From Acidobacteriota bacterium (GTDB taxonomy: Bacteria; Acidobacteriota; Blastocatellia; Pyrinomonadales; Pyrinomonadaceae): a stretch of 44,699 bases of DNA. This document shows, piece by piece, positions 8,133-17,423 of the stretch (position 1 is its first letter; each line of letters opens with the position of its first letter). The position numbers were made by a program, and so were the translations under genes. The notes beneath the pieces are model-generated. The model saw only the letters and a list, made by a program, of their open reading frames with translations. It was not told the origin of the DNA and did not search any database. The stretch spans positions 1 through 44,699 of the forward strand of contig JAKQII010000154.1 of the NCBI GenBank assembly GCA_029557535.1, written 5' to 3'.

Positions 8133-9458
8133 ATGAAGATCTGCGTTTTAGTCACGTCGCTCCTTCTAATTGCGATACCGGCCGCGGCGCAGGTCGACGG
8201 GGTCGAGTCGGTCACTATTGAATCATCGGGACCTGACGGAAGGAGCGGGACTATCGAGATCAAACGCGGGCGGCGCGAGTATCAACTGAATGGCCGCGGC
8301 ATCCCCGACGACTACATCCGCATGCTCCTCGACCAGATCGAGATCCGTACTTCACCGTCGCCGGAATCCGCGGGGTTAACGAAAGGCTGGCTCGAGAACC
8401 GGGTCGAGACGTTTATGCCGGACTACCTCAAGAAGTTCGGTTCTCCCGCCGAGAGGGATTTGTGGGCGAGATCGTTCACGGATCTCGAACTCGTCGGGAA
8501 GATCTTTACGCGTGTCTTGGCCGCCGATCGGAGTGACAGATCCGTTAACGATCGCGAATCGGTTCGGCAGATCCTGCCTGGTTTGTCCGTCGGCGGCAAT
8601 CGTGACGAATCGTCGCGGCCGCGGTCCGTCGTGGTCGTGATCACCAAACAGGACGGCTCGACAATTACTGTTCGATCGGCCGAGCAGACGCTTTTCATGT
8701 TTCCGAATCCGCGGCTCGGCAAAGCGATCGCGGCCCTGATGCCCGCCGGATTTGCGAATCGCGAGTTTCTCAACGGAAATGAGTTGCCGAAACTGATCGC
8801 GGCCGAGATCGAGAACGAGATCGCGCCGAATCTCAGCGCGGATTGGCGCCGCAATCGTATCGAAAGTCAGGTCGGTAAGGTCTTTCCGAAACTCAGGGTC
8901 GACGATTCGCGATTCGAGGCAGTAAATGGTGGTGGAGAAGACTTGATCTGGCACGCCCGCATCGGCGGTGACGATGCTTCGCGGAATGTCGTGGTCGACG
9001 TGTCGTTTCCGTTCCGCCGGGGAAATCTAGTCGGGTTTGATCGATTCGTTTCAAATCGCAGAAGTTTGCTTCTATTGGCCGGTCGCGTCGATTGGTTTTG
9101 GGACTTCGTCCGCCGGTTCCCGGATCACGAGTTCGTTTTTTCGTTCGGCCAGCAACGCATATTTCCCGAAGCGTACGGGACACAACTGCTTGCCGACCTG
9201 CGCGCGTCGGGAAACGCGCCGGGAGTTGTTCGGGCAAAAATAGCGACCGCCTTTTTGCTCACGATAAATGAACGGCCCCGTTCGAACCGTTCGCGTTGGC
9301 TTATTTTCCCGGACGGCAAGGTGCTGCTGTGGGATTTCACCCGCGACTCGATTCTTGCGTGGGCATCTTCGGCAGTGCGTCGATCCGACGATCCGGAAGA
9401 CCGGCAACGGCACATCGCGCTTCGCTGGTACCTCGAAGACGGGACTTTCACCAAATAG
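8133..9458 (+). CDS. Exported protein of unknown function
   Basis: A 441-residue protein I do not recognise. It starts with a Sec signal peptide (MKICVLVTSLLLIAIPAAAQ) and then has no further membrane segment, so it is probably periplasmic or secreted. The body is mixed alpha/beta and charged. Notable stretches are TIEIKRGRREYQLNGRGIPD near the N terminus, PRSVVVVITKQDGSTITVRS in the middle, and FLLTINERPRSNRSRWLIFP with GKVLLWDF near the end. No catalytic motif stands out. It begins 19 bp after the P460-like gene and is followed by a small membrane protein on the same strand, so the three may form one transcription unit. Confidence 0.7.
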   Translation: MKICVLVTSLLLIAIPAAAQVDGVESVTIESSGPDGRSGTIEIKRGRREYQLNGRGIPDDYIRMLLDQIEIRTSPSPESAGLTKGWLENRVETFMPDYLKKFGSPAERDLWARSFTDLELVGKIFTRVLAADRSDRSVNDRESVRQILPGLSVGGNRDESSRPRSVVVVITKQDGSTITVRSAEQTLFMFPNPRLGKAIAALMPAGFANREFLNGNELPKLIAAEIENEIAPNLSADWRRNRIESQVGKVFPKLRVDDSRFEAVNGGGEDLIWHARIGGDDASRNVVVDVSFPFRRGNLVGFDRFVSNRRSLLLLAGRVDWFWDFVRRFPDHEFVFSFGQQRIFPEAYGTQLLADLRASGNAPGVVRAKIATAFLLTINERPRSNRSRWLIFPDGKVLLWDFTRDSILAWASSAVRRSDDPEDRQRHIALRWYLEDGTFTK

Positions 9459-9504
9459 AGAGTTAATGTGATGAATGTGAGAAGCGCTCGGGTGGCTGAA
9501 TCTC

Positions 9505-9981
9505 ATGAAGCGACACCGCATTTTCCTCGTTTTGACGGCGATAACTTGGTTGCTCATCGTACTCGCCGGTCTGATCCTTGATCTGACGGGTTGGCATGAA
9601 ATTCGTCAATCACCGTTCGATTCGATCTGGCCATATGTTCGGCAACTGTCGATCTCACTGATTCTGGCGATCACGTTTGTGATGTTCTACGGCCTCAAAT
9701 ACTGGGTTGCGTGGTGCATTGTCTTGCTTTTCCTCGAGATGTCGGGGACACAATTCAGTGTGCCGGTTTTCGTCCTTGTCGACCCGTTTCGGCACACTTT
9801 TGGCGGCGTCACGCTTACGCTCGCGGTTGTTGTGATCTTTCGTGTCCTCGAAAAGATTGAGGCGAAGTACGTCGGACGGGAAGACTCCGATTTCGCGTTT
9901 CAGGAATCCCTGCTTGAAAACGACGAGATATTGATGCTCGGACTCAACGACAGCGACGGGGCGCGCAGCGACGGCACATGA
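9505..9981 (+). CDS. Small multi-spanning membrane protein of unknown function
   Basis: A 158-residue protein with four likely transmembrane helices: about residues 7-28, 46-66 (ISLILAITFVMFYGLKYW), 67-85 and 98-113 (FGGVTLTLAVVVIFRVL). A soluble acidic tail follows. I recognise no family. It follows the unknown exported protein by 46 bp on the same strand and ends about 45 bp before the convergent tolC gene. The ATG at 9505 directly precedes the first hydrophobic helix. Confidence 0.65.
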   Translation: MKRHRIFLVLTAITWLLIVLAGLILDLTGWHEIRQSPFDSIWPYVRQLSISLILAITFVMFYGLKYWVAWCIVLLFLEMSGTQFSVPVFVLVDPFRHTFGGVTLTLAVVVIFRVLEKIEAKYVGREDSDFAFQESLLENDEILMLGLNDSDGARSDGT

Positions 9982-10024
9982 ACAACGTTGACGGAAGTCG
10001 ATGGGAACGCGGTATTCTCCCGAG

Positions 10025-11770
10025 CTACTTTGTATCGGCAGTAAAAACGCGCGAGCCGAAGTCGTTCGGATTACGGATGATGAACCGCGAGGGCGTGATC
10101 TCCTTCGTGATCTCGACGCTGTTCGCTTCGAGCGTAGTTCCGATCGCCCGCTGGAAGTTCGAGATCGCTTTGTTCAGATCGGTCTGCGCCTGCAGCTCTT
10201 TCCCGCGGGCGTCGATCAGGTCTTTCTGGCGCTGAAACACGAGAAAAACCGTCGTCGTACCCGCCTTGAACTGCCTTTCCTCACTCTCGAAAAGCTGCTC
10301 CGCCGACGACCTCGTCGCCGCCGCGGCCTGGAGTCTCGCCTCCGCCGAACGCAGCGATTGCAAAGCGTTGCGGACATCGGCTTCGATCGCCTGTTCGATC
10401 TGCGCCGTCGACGTTTCGATCTGACTTCCCTCGACGAGCGTCCGTCCGAGATTTGCCCGCGCGATGCGGTTGCCGAACGGCAGCGTGATCGTCAGGCCGA
10501 CGCGATACGTCGGATAGTCCTGCTGGATCAGATTTCCGACCGAATTGAAGTAACCGCCGATCAGATTGTCGGGAACGCGGCTCAGCCCGGTGGTCGGATT
10601 GATCGATGCCGCGGTCGTCGCGCCCGCAAGTCCGCTCGAAGAATAAGTTCCCGTCAGATCGATCTGCGGCTTCGTCTGATCGCGATAATACCGTTCGTTG
10701 ATCTTGTTGATCTCGGCCGACGTCTTGAGCTGCGCGATCTCCTGCCGGTTATTGAGCGCGGTATCAACGGCTTTTTCGAGCGGGACGCGCGGGACATCGA
10801 GCTCGATCGGCGAGACCGGAACCAATGCGCGCGACCAGATGTCGTTGCCGCGGTTCGGGAGCATCAGTGTTTTCAGCCGGTTTTCGGCGGCCGTGACGAC
10901 TTCCTGCGCCGAGTAGACGCCCTGCTCGAACGTCGTGATCTGCGCGTTCGTCGCGACAATGTCGATCGGCGCGAGGACGCCCTTCGCGACGAGCCGTTGG
11001 TTGCTTTCAAGCTGTACACGAGCCTGTTTGACGGCGTCGATCTGAACTTGCAAGTTCCGGAGCCCGTAAGCCAGATCCCAATAGGCCTGCTCGACGCCCG
11101 CGATCACCTCGACCGCCCGTTGGCGAAATTGCTGGTCGGTGATGCTCAGCGATTTCTTGGCGATTTCGATCGTCCGCCGGTTGTTGTCGATCCGTCGCCC
11201 GCGCATCAGTGGCTGGACGTAAATGAACGACAGGGAACTCGGGAACTGCGGATTGAGCGTCGCGTTCAGGTTCGAAGTGTTTGTCCGTGACGAGGTGAAT
11301 CCGAGATTGTACGATCCGCCACCGCGCCGGGTAAGCCCGGAAATGCCGGCGGTGCTCGTCAGGGTCGAGTTTGTCACGGCTCCGTTGACCGCGCCGCCGA
11401 TGACCGAAGCCGTCGGCGTCGTCCGGCGTTCGTAAAAGCTGTCCGACACGAACGCCGGCGCATACACGCCGTCCGCTCCGCGGAGATTGAATTCGGCGAT
11501 CTCGACGTCCTTTTTCGCGGTCTCGATATCGTTGTTGTTCTGGAGAGCGAGCCTGATCGCGTCGTTCAGCGACAGCGGAAGCTGGTTTGCGACGTCGACC
11601 CCGACGCGTTCGACCGACGGCAACGGACGGACCGGCGCGCGGAAATCGGGAGCGATCGGCGGAACGTCTTCCGGAAGTTTTGCCGGCGTCGGAGTCGGAA
11701 CAGGAGTCTGCGCCGCGCATGAAACGGCAGCGGCAAGACCTATCAACAAACCAAATACAAACTTCTTCAT
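10025..11770 (-). CDS. TolC-family outer membrane efflux protein
   Basis: A 581-residue outer membrane channel of tripartite efflux systems. It has a signal peptide (MKKFVFGLLIGLAAAVSCA), a proline-rich N-terminal stretch, and two outer-membrane-efflux repeats with the typical opening LSLNDAIRLALQNNNDIETAKKDV. The long coiled segments (VEVIAGVEQAYWDLAYGLRN; EADVRNALQSLRSAEARLQA) form the periplasmic helical barrel. It is the last gene of the efflux operon: its ATG lies three bases after the RND permease stop, so the genes are co-transcribed and probably coupled. The C terminus is slightly extended beyond the usual last helix. Confidence 0.93.
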   Translation of the reverse strand: MKKFVFGLLIGLAAAVSCAAQTPVPTPTPAKLPEDVPPIAPDFRAPVRPLPSVERVGVDVANQLPLSLNDAIRLALQNNNDIETAKKDVEIAEFNLRGADGVYAPAFVSDSFYERRTTPTASVIGGAVNGAVTNSTLTSTAGISGLTRRGGGSYNLGFTSSRTNTSNLNATLNPQFPSSLSFIYVQPLMRGRRIDNNRRTIEIAKKSLSITDQQFRQRAVEVIAGVEQAYWDLAYGLRNLQVQIDAVKQARVQLESNQRLVAKGVLAPIDIVATNAQITTFEQGVYSAQEVVTAAENRLKTLMLPNRGNDIWSRALVPVSPIELDVPRVPLEKAVDTALNNRQEIAQLKTSAEINKINERYYRDQTKPQIDLTGTYSSSGLAGATTAASINPTTGLSRVPDNLIGGYFNSVGNLIQQDYPTYRVGLTITLPFGNRIARANLGRTLVEGSQIETSTAQIEQAIEADVRNALQSLRSAEARLQAAAATRSSAEQLFESEERQFKAGTTTVFLVFQRQKDLIDARGKELQAQTDLNKAISNFQRAIGTTLEANSVEITKEITPSRFIIRNPNDFGSRVFTADTK

Positions 11771-11773
11771 GGC

Positions 11774-14700
11774 CTAACCTTCTCCGTTCCCGTCCTCGTT
11801 CTCGTCTTTCTTCTTACGACGCGCGAAAAGCGTGGTCAGGTCGGCAATGAAGCCGGTCACCGGGCGCAGGCGATCGGTGACACCGCCGACCTTGCCTCCG
11901 ACCGAGCGGGCCAGTGCCGACTGCTGGAGGTCGTCGAAGAGTGAATAGAAGACCGGAACGGCGAGCAGCGTCAGCAGCAAACAGAGCGTCTGGCCCCCAA
12001 CAACGAGTACGCCGATCGAGCGGTTCGTCGCCGCGCCGGCGCCGCTCCCGAGCAGCAGCGGGATCATGCCCGCGACGAGGGCCATCGTCGTCATCAGGAT
12101 CGGCCGCAGACGGTCGCGATTTGCCTGGATGATCGCTTCGTAGCGCCCCATTCCCATCGAGCGTAGATGATTCGTGTGATCGATCTGAAGAATTGCGTTC
12201 TTTTTGACGACACCGAAAAGCAGCAGGATCCCGAGCGCCGAAAAGATGTTCAGCGTTTGCCCGGCGATAGCGGTCGAAAGCAGCGCGAACGGCACCGACA
12301 GCGGCAGGGTCAACAGGATCGTGATCGGGTGGATGAACGATTCAAACTGCGCAGCGAGGATCAGGTACATGAACACGAACGAAAGCAGAAAGGCGAGCAT
12401 GAACGCATTGTATGCCTTCTGCAATTCACGCGACTGACCGGTCACTCCGGCGGTGTATTCGGCCGGAAGATTCAGTTCCTTGACGTAGCCCTGCAGTTTC
12501 TTCAAAGCATCCGACTCGGACGCATTTTGCTGCAAGCCGGCGCTGACGGTGATCTGTCGCTGACGGTTCAAGCGGCTGATCGACGCCGGGCTGCGGCCTT
12601 CCGTGACCTGCACCAGCTGGTCGAGCCCGATCGTGCCGCCGCGCGCCGACATGACCGTGAAGTACTGGAGATTGTTTCGGTCGCGGCGGTATTTTTCGTC
12701 GGCCTGAAGGACGACGTCGTATTGCTTGTTGTTCTGGCTGAAGGTCGTTACCCGCTGTCCGGCCTGGAAGGTGTTGACGGCGGTCGCAACGTCTCCGGCG
12801 CGCACGCCAAGGTCCGCCGCTTTGGCTCGATCGATAGTGACCTGGATCTCCGGCATGCCGACGTCGTACGAGCTGTCGGGATCGCGGAACGTCGGATCCT
12901 GTTTCATCTTCTCGACAAGCTGCTCGGCATATTTCGCGAGCTGACTCATGTCGGGACCGGAGATGTAATAGCCGATCGCCGACCCGCCACGGCCCAATCC
13001 GAGGCTTCCCGAGATCGAGTTTTGCGCCGACGCGTTGATCCGATAATCTTTCGACTGGTACTTCTTGAGGATCGTCCGGGTCTTGTTGATCAGCTCGGCC
13101 TGCGAAAACTCACGTTCGTTCGTCGGAACGAGGCTGACGTTGACATTCCCGGAGTTGCTCCCGCCGCCGCCGAAAAATCCGCCGGCTTGGACGAGCGTCG
13201 CGCGGACGCCCGGAAGCTGCTCGCGGATGTCGCGCGCGATGCGGTCGAGGATCGACTGCGTCGCCGAGAGCGACGTCCCTTGCGGGCCGCGCAGCGAGAT
13301 CTGGAACGACGACTCGTCTTCATCAGGAAGGAACGCCATTCCGACAAAGTTGAAGAGCGGATATATCGAAAGGACGACGAGCACGCAGATCGCGACCACG
13401 ATCCAGCGAAACCGCAGCGAAAGCTCCAGCAGCCAGGTATAGCTGCCGTCGAGATGCCGGTAAAACCAGCTGTCCTTGCTTTCGTTATGCACGGACGGAG
13501 CTTCGGAATCGCCGTTCTCAGATCCGATGTCCGGAGCTTTGCTCGGTTTGATCCAGCGCGCGGCGAGCATCGGCGTGAGCGTGAACGACACGATCAGGGA
13601 AACCGCGATCGCCGCGGCGGCCGTCAGGCCGAAACTCGACATGAAGCGTCCGACCATTCCGGTCATGAATCCGACCGGGATAAAGACGGCGAGAAGACTC
13701 AGCGTCGTCGCGAGCACCGCGAGACCGATCTCGCGTGTGCCTTCGACCGCCGCGCGGAACGGCGGCATGCCCTTTTCTTCAACGAACCGATAAATATTCT
13801 CAAGGACGACGATCGCGTCGTCGATGACGATCCCGACCATCAGTGTCAGCGCCAGCATCGTCATCTGGTTCAGCGAGTAACCGAGCGCGGCGATGGCGGC
13901 AAACGCGGCGATGATCGACGTCGGAATCGCGAGCGCGGCGATGATCGTCGAGCGGATGTTCCAGAGAAAGAAGAAAACGATAACGGCCGCGCAGATGCCG
14001 CCGAGCACGAGGTGCTCCTCGATCGCGTGCAGGCTGTTCTCGATGAATTCCGACTGGTCGCGCGTAATGACGACCTTCATGTCGGGAGGCAGGGTCGGAA
14101 TGATCTGGTCCATCCTTGCCTTGACGCCGTTGATCAGCGCGATCGTGTTCGATCCCGACTGTTTGCGGATCGCCAGATAAAGTGATTGGACGCCGTTCAG
14201 TGAAGCTGCCGACCCGGCGTCGGCGGCGCCGTCCTCGGCCCGTCCGATATCGCTGATGCGGATCGGGTAACCGTTGCGCGTTGTAATGACAATGTCGTTG
14301 AACTGGCTGACCTCGGTCAGTTTACTGATGGTACGAAGTCCGGAGGTGCGAGCCCCTTCGGTGATGTTTCCGCCAGGAAGTTCCAGGTTCTGGCTGCGGA
14401 TCGCATTGGCGACATCCGTGATCGCGAGATTGTACGCACGGAGCTTCGCCGGCTCGATCATGATCTTGATCTGCCGCTGCCGGCCGCCGAAGATGATAAC
14501 TTCGCCGATCCCGTCGACCGACTGGATCCGTTCCTGGATCGCAGTTTCGACGAAATCGTTGAGCGCGACAAGATCACGAGGCGCGCTGATGGCGTAAATC
14601 AGAACCGGAGAAGAATCGGGATCCGACTTCCGGACCGTTGGCGGGTCCGCGGTTTCGGGCAGACGCCCGACGACGGTCGAGATCTTCTGTTGGATCTCCT

Positions 14701-15019
14701 GAAACGCCTGATCCGGATCCTTTTCGAGATTGAAATTGAGCGTGACGTTCGAGGAACCGCGCGACGACGACGAGGTCATCTGGTCGATACCGGGCACCGT
14801 GTTGACCGCGCCCTCGATCAGGTCGGTGACCTCGGTCTCGATCTCGGCCGGCGCCGCGCCGGGGTTGGATGTCGAAATCGAGATCGTCGGAACGTCGATC
14901 TTCGGGAACCGGTCGACGCCGATCGAGAAGAAACTGAACCCGCCGACGACGGTCAGGAACATCACGATGACCGATGCAAAAACCGGTCTGTGAACGCAAA
15001 TTTCAGCTAACCACTGCAT
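11774..15019 (-). CDS. RND efflux permease (AcrB/HAE1 type)
   Basis: A 1081-residue inner-membrane proton-drug antiporter. It starts MQWLAEICVHRPVFASVIVM, has the internal duplication with two large periplasmic loops, and contains the proton-relay helix LMVGIVIDDAIVVLENIYR with adjacent aspartates. FGVVKKNAILQIDHTN in the second half matches the corresponding helix. It couples proton influx to substrate export with the fusion protein and TolC encoded alongside. The start is ATG 15017-15019; a longer frame would add 21 residues that are only translated GATTTTC/GATTTGC heptads. An insert (about residues 520-545) between the two halves is rich in charged residues. Confidence 0.94.
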   Translation of the reverse strand: MQWLAEICVHRPVFASVIVMFLTVVGGFSFFSIGVDRFPKIDVPTISISTSNPGAAPAEIETEVTDLIEGAVNTVPGIDQMTSSSSRGSSNVTLNFNLEKDPDQAFQEIQQKISTVVGRLPETADPPTVRKSDPDSSPVLIYAISAPRDLVALNDFVETAIQERIQSVDGIGEVIIFGGRQRQIKIMIEPAKLRAYNLAITDVANAIRSQNLELPGGNITEGARTSGLRTISKLTEVSQFNDIVITTRNGYPIRISDIGRAEDGAADAGSAASLNGVQSLYLAIRKQSGSNTIALINGVKARMDQIIPTLPPDMKVVITRDQSEFIENSLHAIEEHLVLGGICAAVIVFFFLWNIRSTIIAALAIPTSIIAAFAAIAALGYSLNQMTMLALTLMVGIVIDDAIVVLENIYRFVEEKGMPPFRAAVEGTREIGLAVLATTLSLLAVFIPVGFMTGMVGRFMSSFGLTAAAAIAVSLIVSFTLTPMLAARWIKPSKAPDIGSENGDSEAPSVHNESKDSWFYRHLDGSYTWLLELSLRFRWIVVAICVLVVLSIYPLFNFVGMAFLPDEDESSFQISLRGPQGTSLSATQSILDRIARDIREQLPGVRATLVQAGGFFGGGGSNSGNVNVSLVPTNEREFSQAELINKTRTILKKYQSKDYRINASAQNSISGSLGLGRGGSAIGYYISGPDMSQLAKYAEQLVEKMKQDPTFRDPDSSYDVGMPEIQVTIDRAKAADLGVRAGDVATAVNTFQAGQRVTTFSQNNKQYDVVLQADEKYRRDRNNLQYFTVMSARGGTIGLDQLVQVTEGRSPASISRLNRQRQITVSAGLQQNASESDALKKLQGYVKELNLPAEYTAGVTGQSRELQKAYNAFMLAFLLSFVFMYLILAAQFESFIHPITILLTLPLSVPFALLSTAIAGQTLNIFSALGILLLFGVVKKNAILQIDHTNHLRSMGMGRYEAIIQANRDRLRPILMTTMALVAGMIPLLLGSGAGAATNRSIGVLVVGGQTLCLLLTLLAVPVFYSLFDDLQQSALARSVGGKVGGVTDRLRPVTGFIADLTTLFARRKKKDENEDGNGEG

Positions 15020-15024
15020 ATCAC

Positions 15025-15143
15025 GATTTTCGATTTGCGATTTTCGATTTGCGATTTTCTGCCCGAATCCGGCGGTTCGCAAAGATGAATCCGGTTATTC
15101 AGGTTTGGTCCGATTGCAAATCGCAAATTGCAAATCGCAAATT
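15025..15143. repeat. Two heptad arrays between the fusion-protein and permease genes
   Basis: First array 15025-15059: five units alternating GATTTTC and GATTTGC. Second array 15116-15143: four units alternating GCAAATC and GCAAATT, which is the reverse-complement family. The second abuts the stop codon of the membrane-fusion protein (minus strand). About 55 bp between them show no structure I can name. Confidence 0.85.
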
Positions 15144-16453
15144 TACGTACTTACCTTCGCCCCCGCGTACAATTGCCCGAGATTGCTGGTCGCGACGGTT
15201 TCTTCCGCTTCGACCCCGTTCAGGATACGCGTCATTCCGTTCTCATCGTCTCCGATCTGCACCGTACGTTGCTGGGCGATCCCGTCGACGATCACGTATA
15301 CTCTCGTGCTCTGAGTGCTTTGATCACGCTGAACGGCCTCCTTTGGCACGAAGACGCCGACCGTTCCGCCGTCGCGCGTGATCTTCGCCGCGACAAACAT
15401 CCCGGCCCGCAACGCGTTCGAACCGTTTTCGATCTCGGCCTCGATGATCGCCGATCGCGAATTCGCATCGATTGACGGATTGACGGCAGTGACCGACCCG
15501 GCGAAACTGCGGTCCTTGTACGCGTCGACGGTCAGCGAGACGCCGCGGCCGACCACGACGTAAGGAACATCGGCTTCGGCGATCTGGATCTGAGCTTTGA
15601 TCGGGTTCGTTCGGAGCAATTTGACGACGATCGAGGAAGTTGAAACGAACTCGCCGACCGACGTCGGGCGCTCGGCAACGTAGCCCGAAAAGGGCGCAAC
15701 GACGACCGTGTCGGCTACGCTCTTTTCCGCGCTTTCAACATCAAGCTTTGCCGAGTCGACGGCGATCTCCGCGGTCCTGATCGCCTGATTGTTCTGTTTC
15801 GCCGAATTGACGGCGATCTCGAGTTGTTGTTTTGCGTTCGCGGCCCGCGACCGGGCGGTGTCGCGCGCCGTGCGGAACTGTTCGTAGGTGATCATCGCGA
15901 CGTCGCCGGTTTCGACAAGTTCGCGGTAGCGTTTTTCGTTTGCTTCCGCCTGCCGCAATTCGGTCTGCGCCTGATCGAAATTCGCCGCCGCCGCACGGAC
16001 TTCCGGGATAAGGCTCGAATCGAACTTCCCGTTCGGACCAAGTCCGAGCTTTACTTCGGCCTGACGGACGCCGGCGATCGCCTGCGCCAGTTTCGATTTG
16101 GCCTGCGCCAAGGCGATCCGCGCGTCGCGGTCGTCGATCTTTGCGATCACCGCTCCCTGGCGCACGAATTGACCAACGTTCGCAGTGACGCTGACGATCT
16201 TGCCTGAGGCCTTCGGGGCGACGTCCGAGGTTTCGTCGGCGATCAGCGTACCCGTCGTCGGAATGAAGCTCGGAAGGTTCCTCGAGATCGCCTTCGACAC
16301 CGAAACCTGAATCACCTCTGACTCAGCCTTCAGATCGGGATCTTCAGCGTTCGCCGATTTCGAGGCCGTTCGGCTGCATGAAGAAAAAAATAGCGCCGAG
16401 ATCAGCACGGGAAGAAGCATCCCGGAGATTCGACCGCGTTGAAAGAATGACAT
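15143..16453 (-). CDS. RND efflux membrane-fusion protein (HlyD/AcrA family), lipoprotein
   Basis: A 436-residue periplasmic adaptor linking the permease to TolC. The N terminus has a hydrophobic stretch ending FFSSCS, a likely lipobox, so the protein is probably lipid-anchored. Then come a barrel/lipoyl half (GKIVSVTANVGQFVRQGAVIAKIDD), a helical hairpin with long coiled coil (SKLAQAIAGVRQAEVKLG to KSVADTVV), the second lipoyl half (APFSGYVAERPTSVGEFV) and the beta-barrel and membrane-proximal domains. I choose the ATG at 16451-16453; the upstream GTG/ATG extension would bury the signal. First gene of the efflux operon, facing the ECF sigma operon. Confidence 0.93.
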   Translation of the reverse strand: MSFFQRGRISGMLLPVLISALFFSSCSRTASKSANAEDPDLKAESEVIQVSVSKAISRNLPSFIPTTGTLIADETSDVAPKASGKIVSVTANVGQFVRQGAVIAKIDDRDARIALAQAKSKLAQAIAGVRQAEVKLGLGPNGKFDSSLIPEVRAAAANFDQAQTELRQAEANEKRYRELVETGDVAMITYEQFRTARDTARSRAANAKQQLEIAVNSAKQNNQAIRTAEIAVDSAKLDVESAEKSVADTVVVAPFSGYVAERPTSVGEFVSTSSIVVKLLRTNPIKAQIQIAEADVPYVVVGRGVSLTVDAYKDRSFAGSVTAVNPSIDANSRSAIIEAEIENGSNALRAGMFVAAKITRDGGTVGVFVPKEAVQRDQSTQSTRVYVIVDGIAQQRTVQIGDDENGMTRILNGVEAEETVATSNLGQLYAGAKVST

Positions 16454-16821
16454 ATATGTGAAACTTAACTCGTAGGTGCCCTTCGGAAGTTCCTTCGGAG
16501 ACCTATGATAGTTTGCCGCAACGCCCCGCCGGTCGCTCAACCCGCATCTTTATCAAATTCGATCGTTAGAGTGCGGATTCGATCCACACCGTCGGTCCGC
16601 CGCGTAGCTTGGAAAGCTAGACAAAGCAATTCGCGGATCGGTTACATAAAGTTGCTCGCCGGAGTGCGTTGCGGATGTAACCATTCTACAGAATTTCGTG
16701 TCTAAGCCAACGGAACGAGATTTCGTTTTTTGAAAATTCGGCGTCCTACGCATTAGAATCGCATGGTGGCGACGCCGGTCGGCGTTTCGCTCGAATGCGG
16801 TTGGCGGACGAATACGGGACA
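16454..16821. promoter_or_regulatory. Divergent control region between efflux and ECF sigma operons
   Basis: This 368-bp gene-free stretch must hold the promoters of both operons. I see two inverted repeats: TAGCTT-GGA-AAGCTA (16605-16619) and the arms GGTTACAT / ATGTAACC (16640-16647 and 16675-16682, 27 bp apart). Both could be operators. No regulator gene of TetR, MarR or two-component type is adjacent. I could not assign a convincing -35/-10 pair to either direction. Confidence 0.45.
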
Positions 16822-17418
16822 ATGAGCGAGATCGATCTCGCCCGGCAGGCTGCCGGCGGCGATGAATCGGCGTTTGCCGAGATCGTGAAACGTTTCAGTC
16901 CGCGGGTTTTCAGTTACTCGGCGCGTTTCTTCAAACGGCACAGTCTTGTTGAGGAGGCGGCGCAGGAGGTCTTTCTGAAGGCGTACACCCAGCTTGCGAA
17001 CTACGAAGGACGAGGGTCTCTCGAAGGCTGGCTGACGCGGATTACCGTGACGACGTGCATAAACATCCTTCGTTCGACGAAGCCGCAGTCGGAACTGACG
17101 GTCTCGGAGTTGAGCGATGACGAGTCTGAGTGGCTCGAGGAGCGCCTGATGAACGCCGCGTCGCTTGACCATCAAACGCACGAGGACAAGCTGATCGCGG
17201 CGGATCTCGTGTGGCGTGTTCTGGAAACGCTTCCTCCCGACGAATCGTTTCTCATCCAGATGCTGGAAGGCGAGGGTGCGACGGTGAAAGAGGTCGCCCG
17301 GATGACGGGTTGGAGCGAGGCGAAGATAAAGACGAAGGCGTTCAGGGTAAGGCGCAGGATGCGCGAGTCGATCCAGAAATTGTTGAATGCAAAGGACGGC
17401 AGGCTCCGCAAAGGTTGA
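16822..17418 (+). CDS. RNA polymerase ECF sigma factor (sigma-70 family, RpoE-like)
   Basis: A 198-residue ECF sigma factor with only regions 2 and 4. Region 2 runs from AFAEIVKRFSPRVFSYS through EEAAQEVFLKAYTQL to EGWLTRITVTTCINIL. A variable acidic linker follows. Region 4 has LPPDESFLIQMLEGEGATVKEVA and the helix-turn-helix TGWSEAKIKTKAFRVRRRMR. It directs polymerase to stress promoters when released by its anti-sigma factor, encoded five bases downstream. I prefer ATG 16822, preceded by GGGA, over ATG 16795, which would add nine residues. Confidence 0.92.
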   Translation: MSEIDLARQAAGGDESAFAEIVKRFSPRVFSYSARFFKRHSLVEEAAQEVFLKAYTQLANYEGRGSLEGWLTRITVTTCINILRSTKPQSELTVSELSDDESEWLEERLMNAASLDHQTHEDKLIAADLVWRVLETLPPDESFLIQMLEGEGATVKEVARMTGWSEAKIKTKAFRVRRRMRESIQKLLNAKDGRLRKG

Positions 17419-17423
17419 ATGGA

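Noticed and set aside
10001-11290. A 429-codon open frame on + opposite tolC
   Set aside because: Antisense shadow of a good TolC gene.
12167-14185. A 672-codon open frame on + opposite the RND permease
   Set aside because: It is antisense to a clear permease gene; its product is Arg/Asp-rich with no domain, as expected from a GC-rich complementary frame.
17211-17423. Upstream extension of the anti-sigma gene
   Set aside because: It overlaps the sigma-factor gene and encodes Arg/Asp/Gly-rich sequence; the ATG five bases after the sigma stop fits better.
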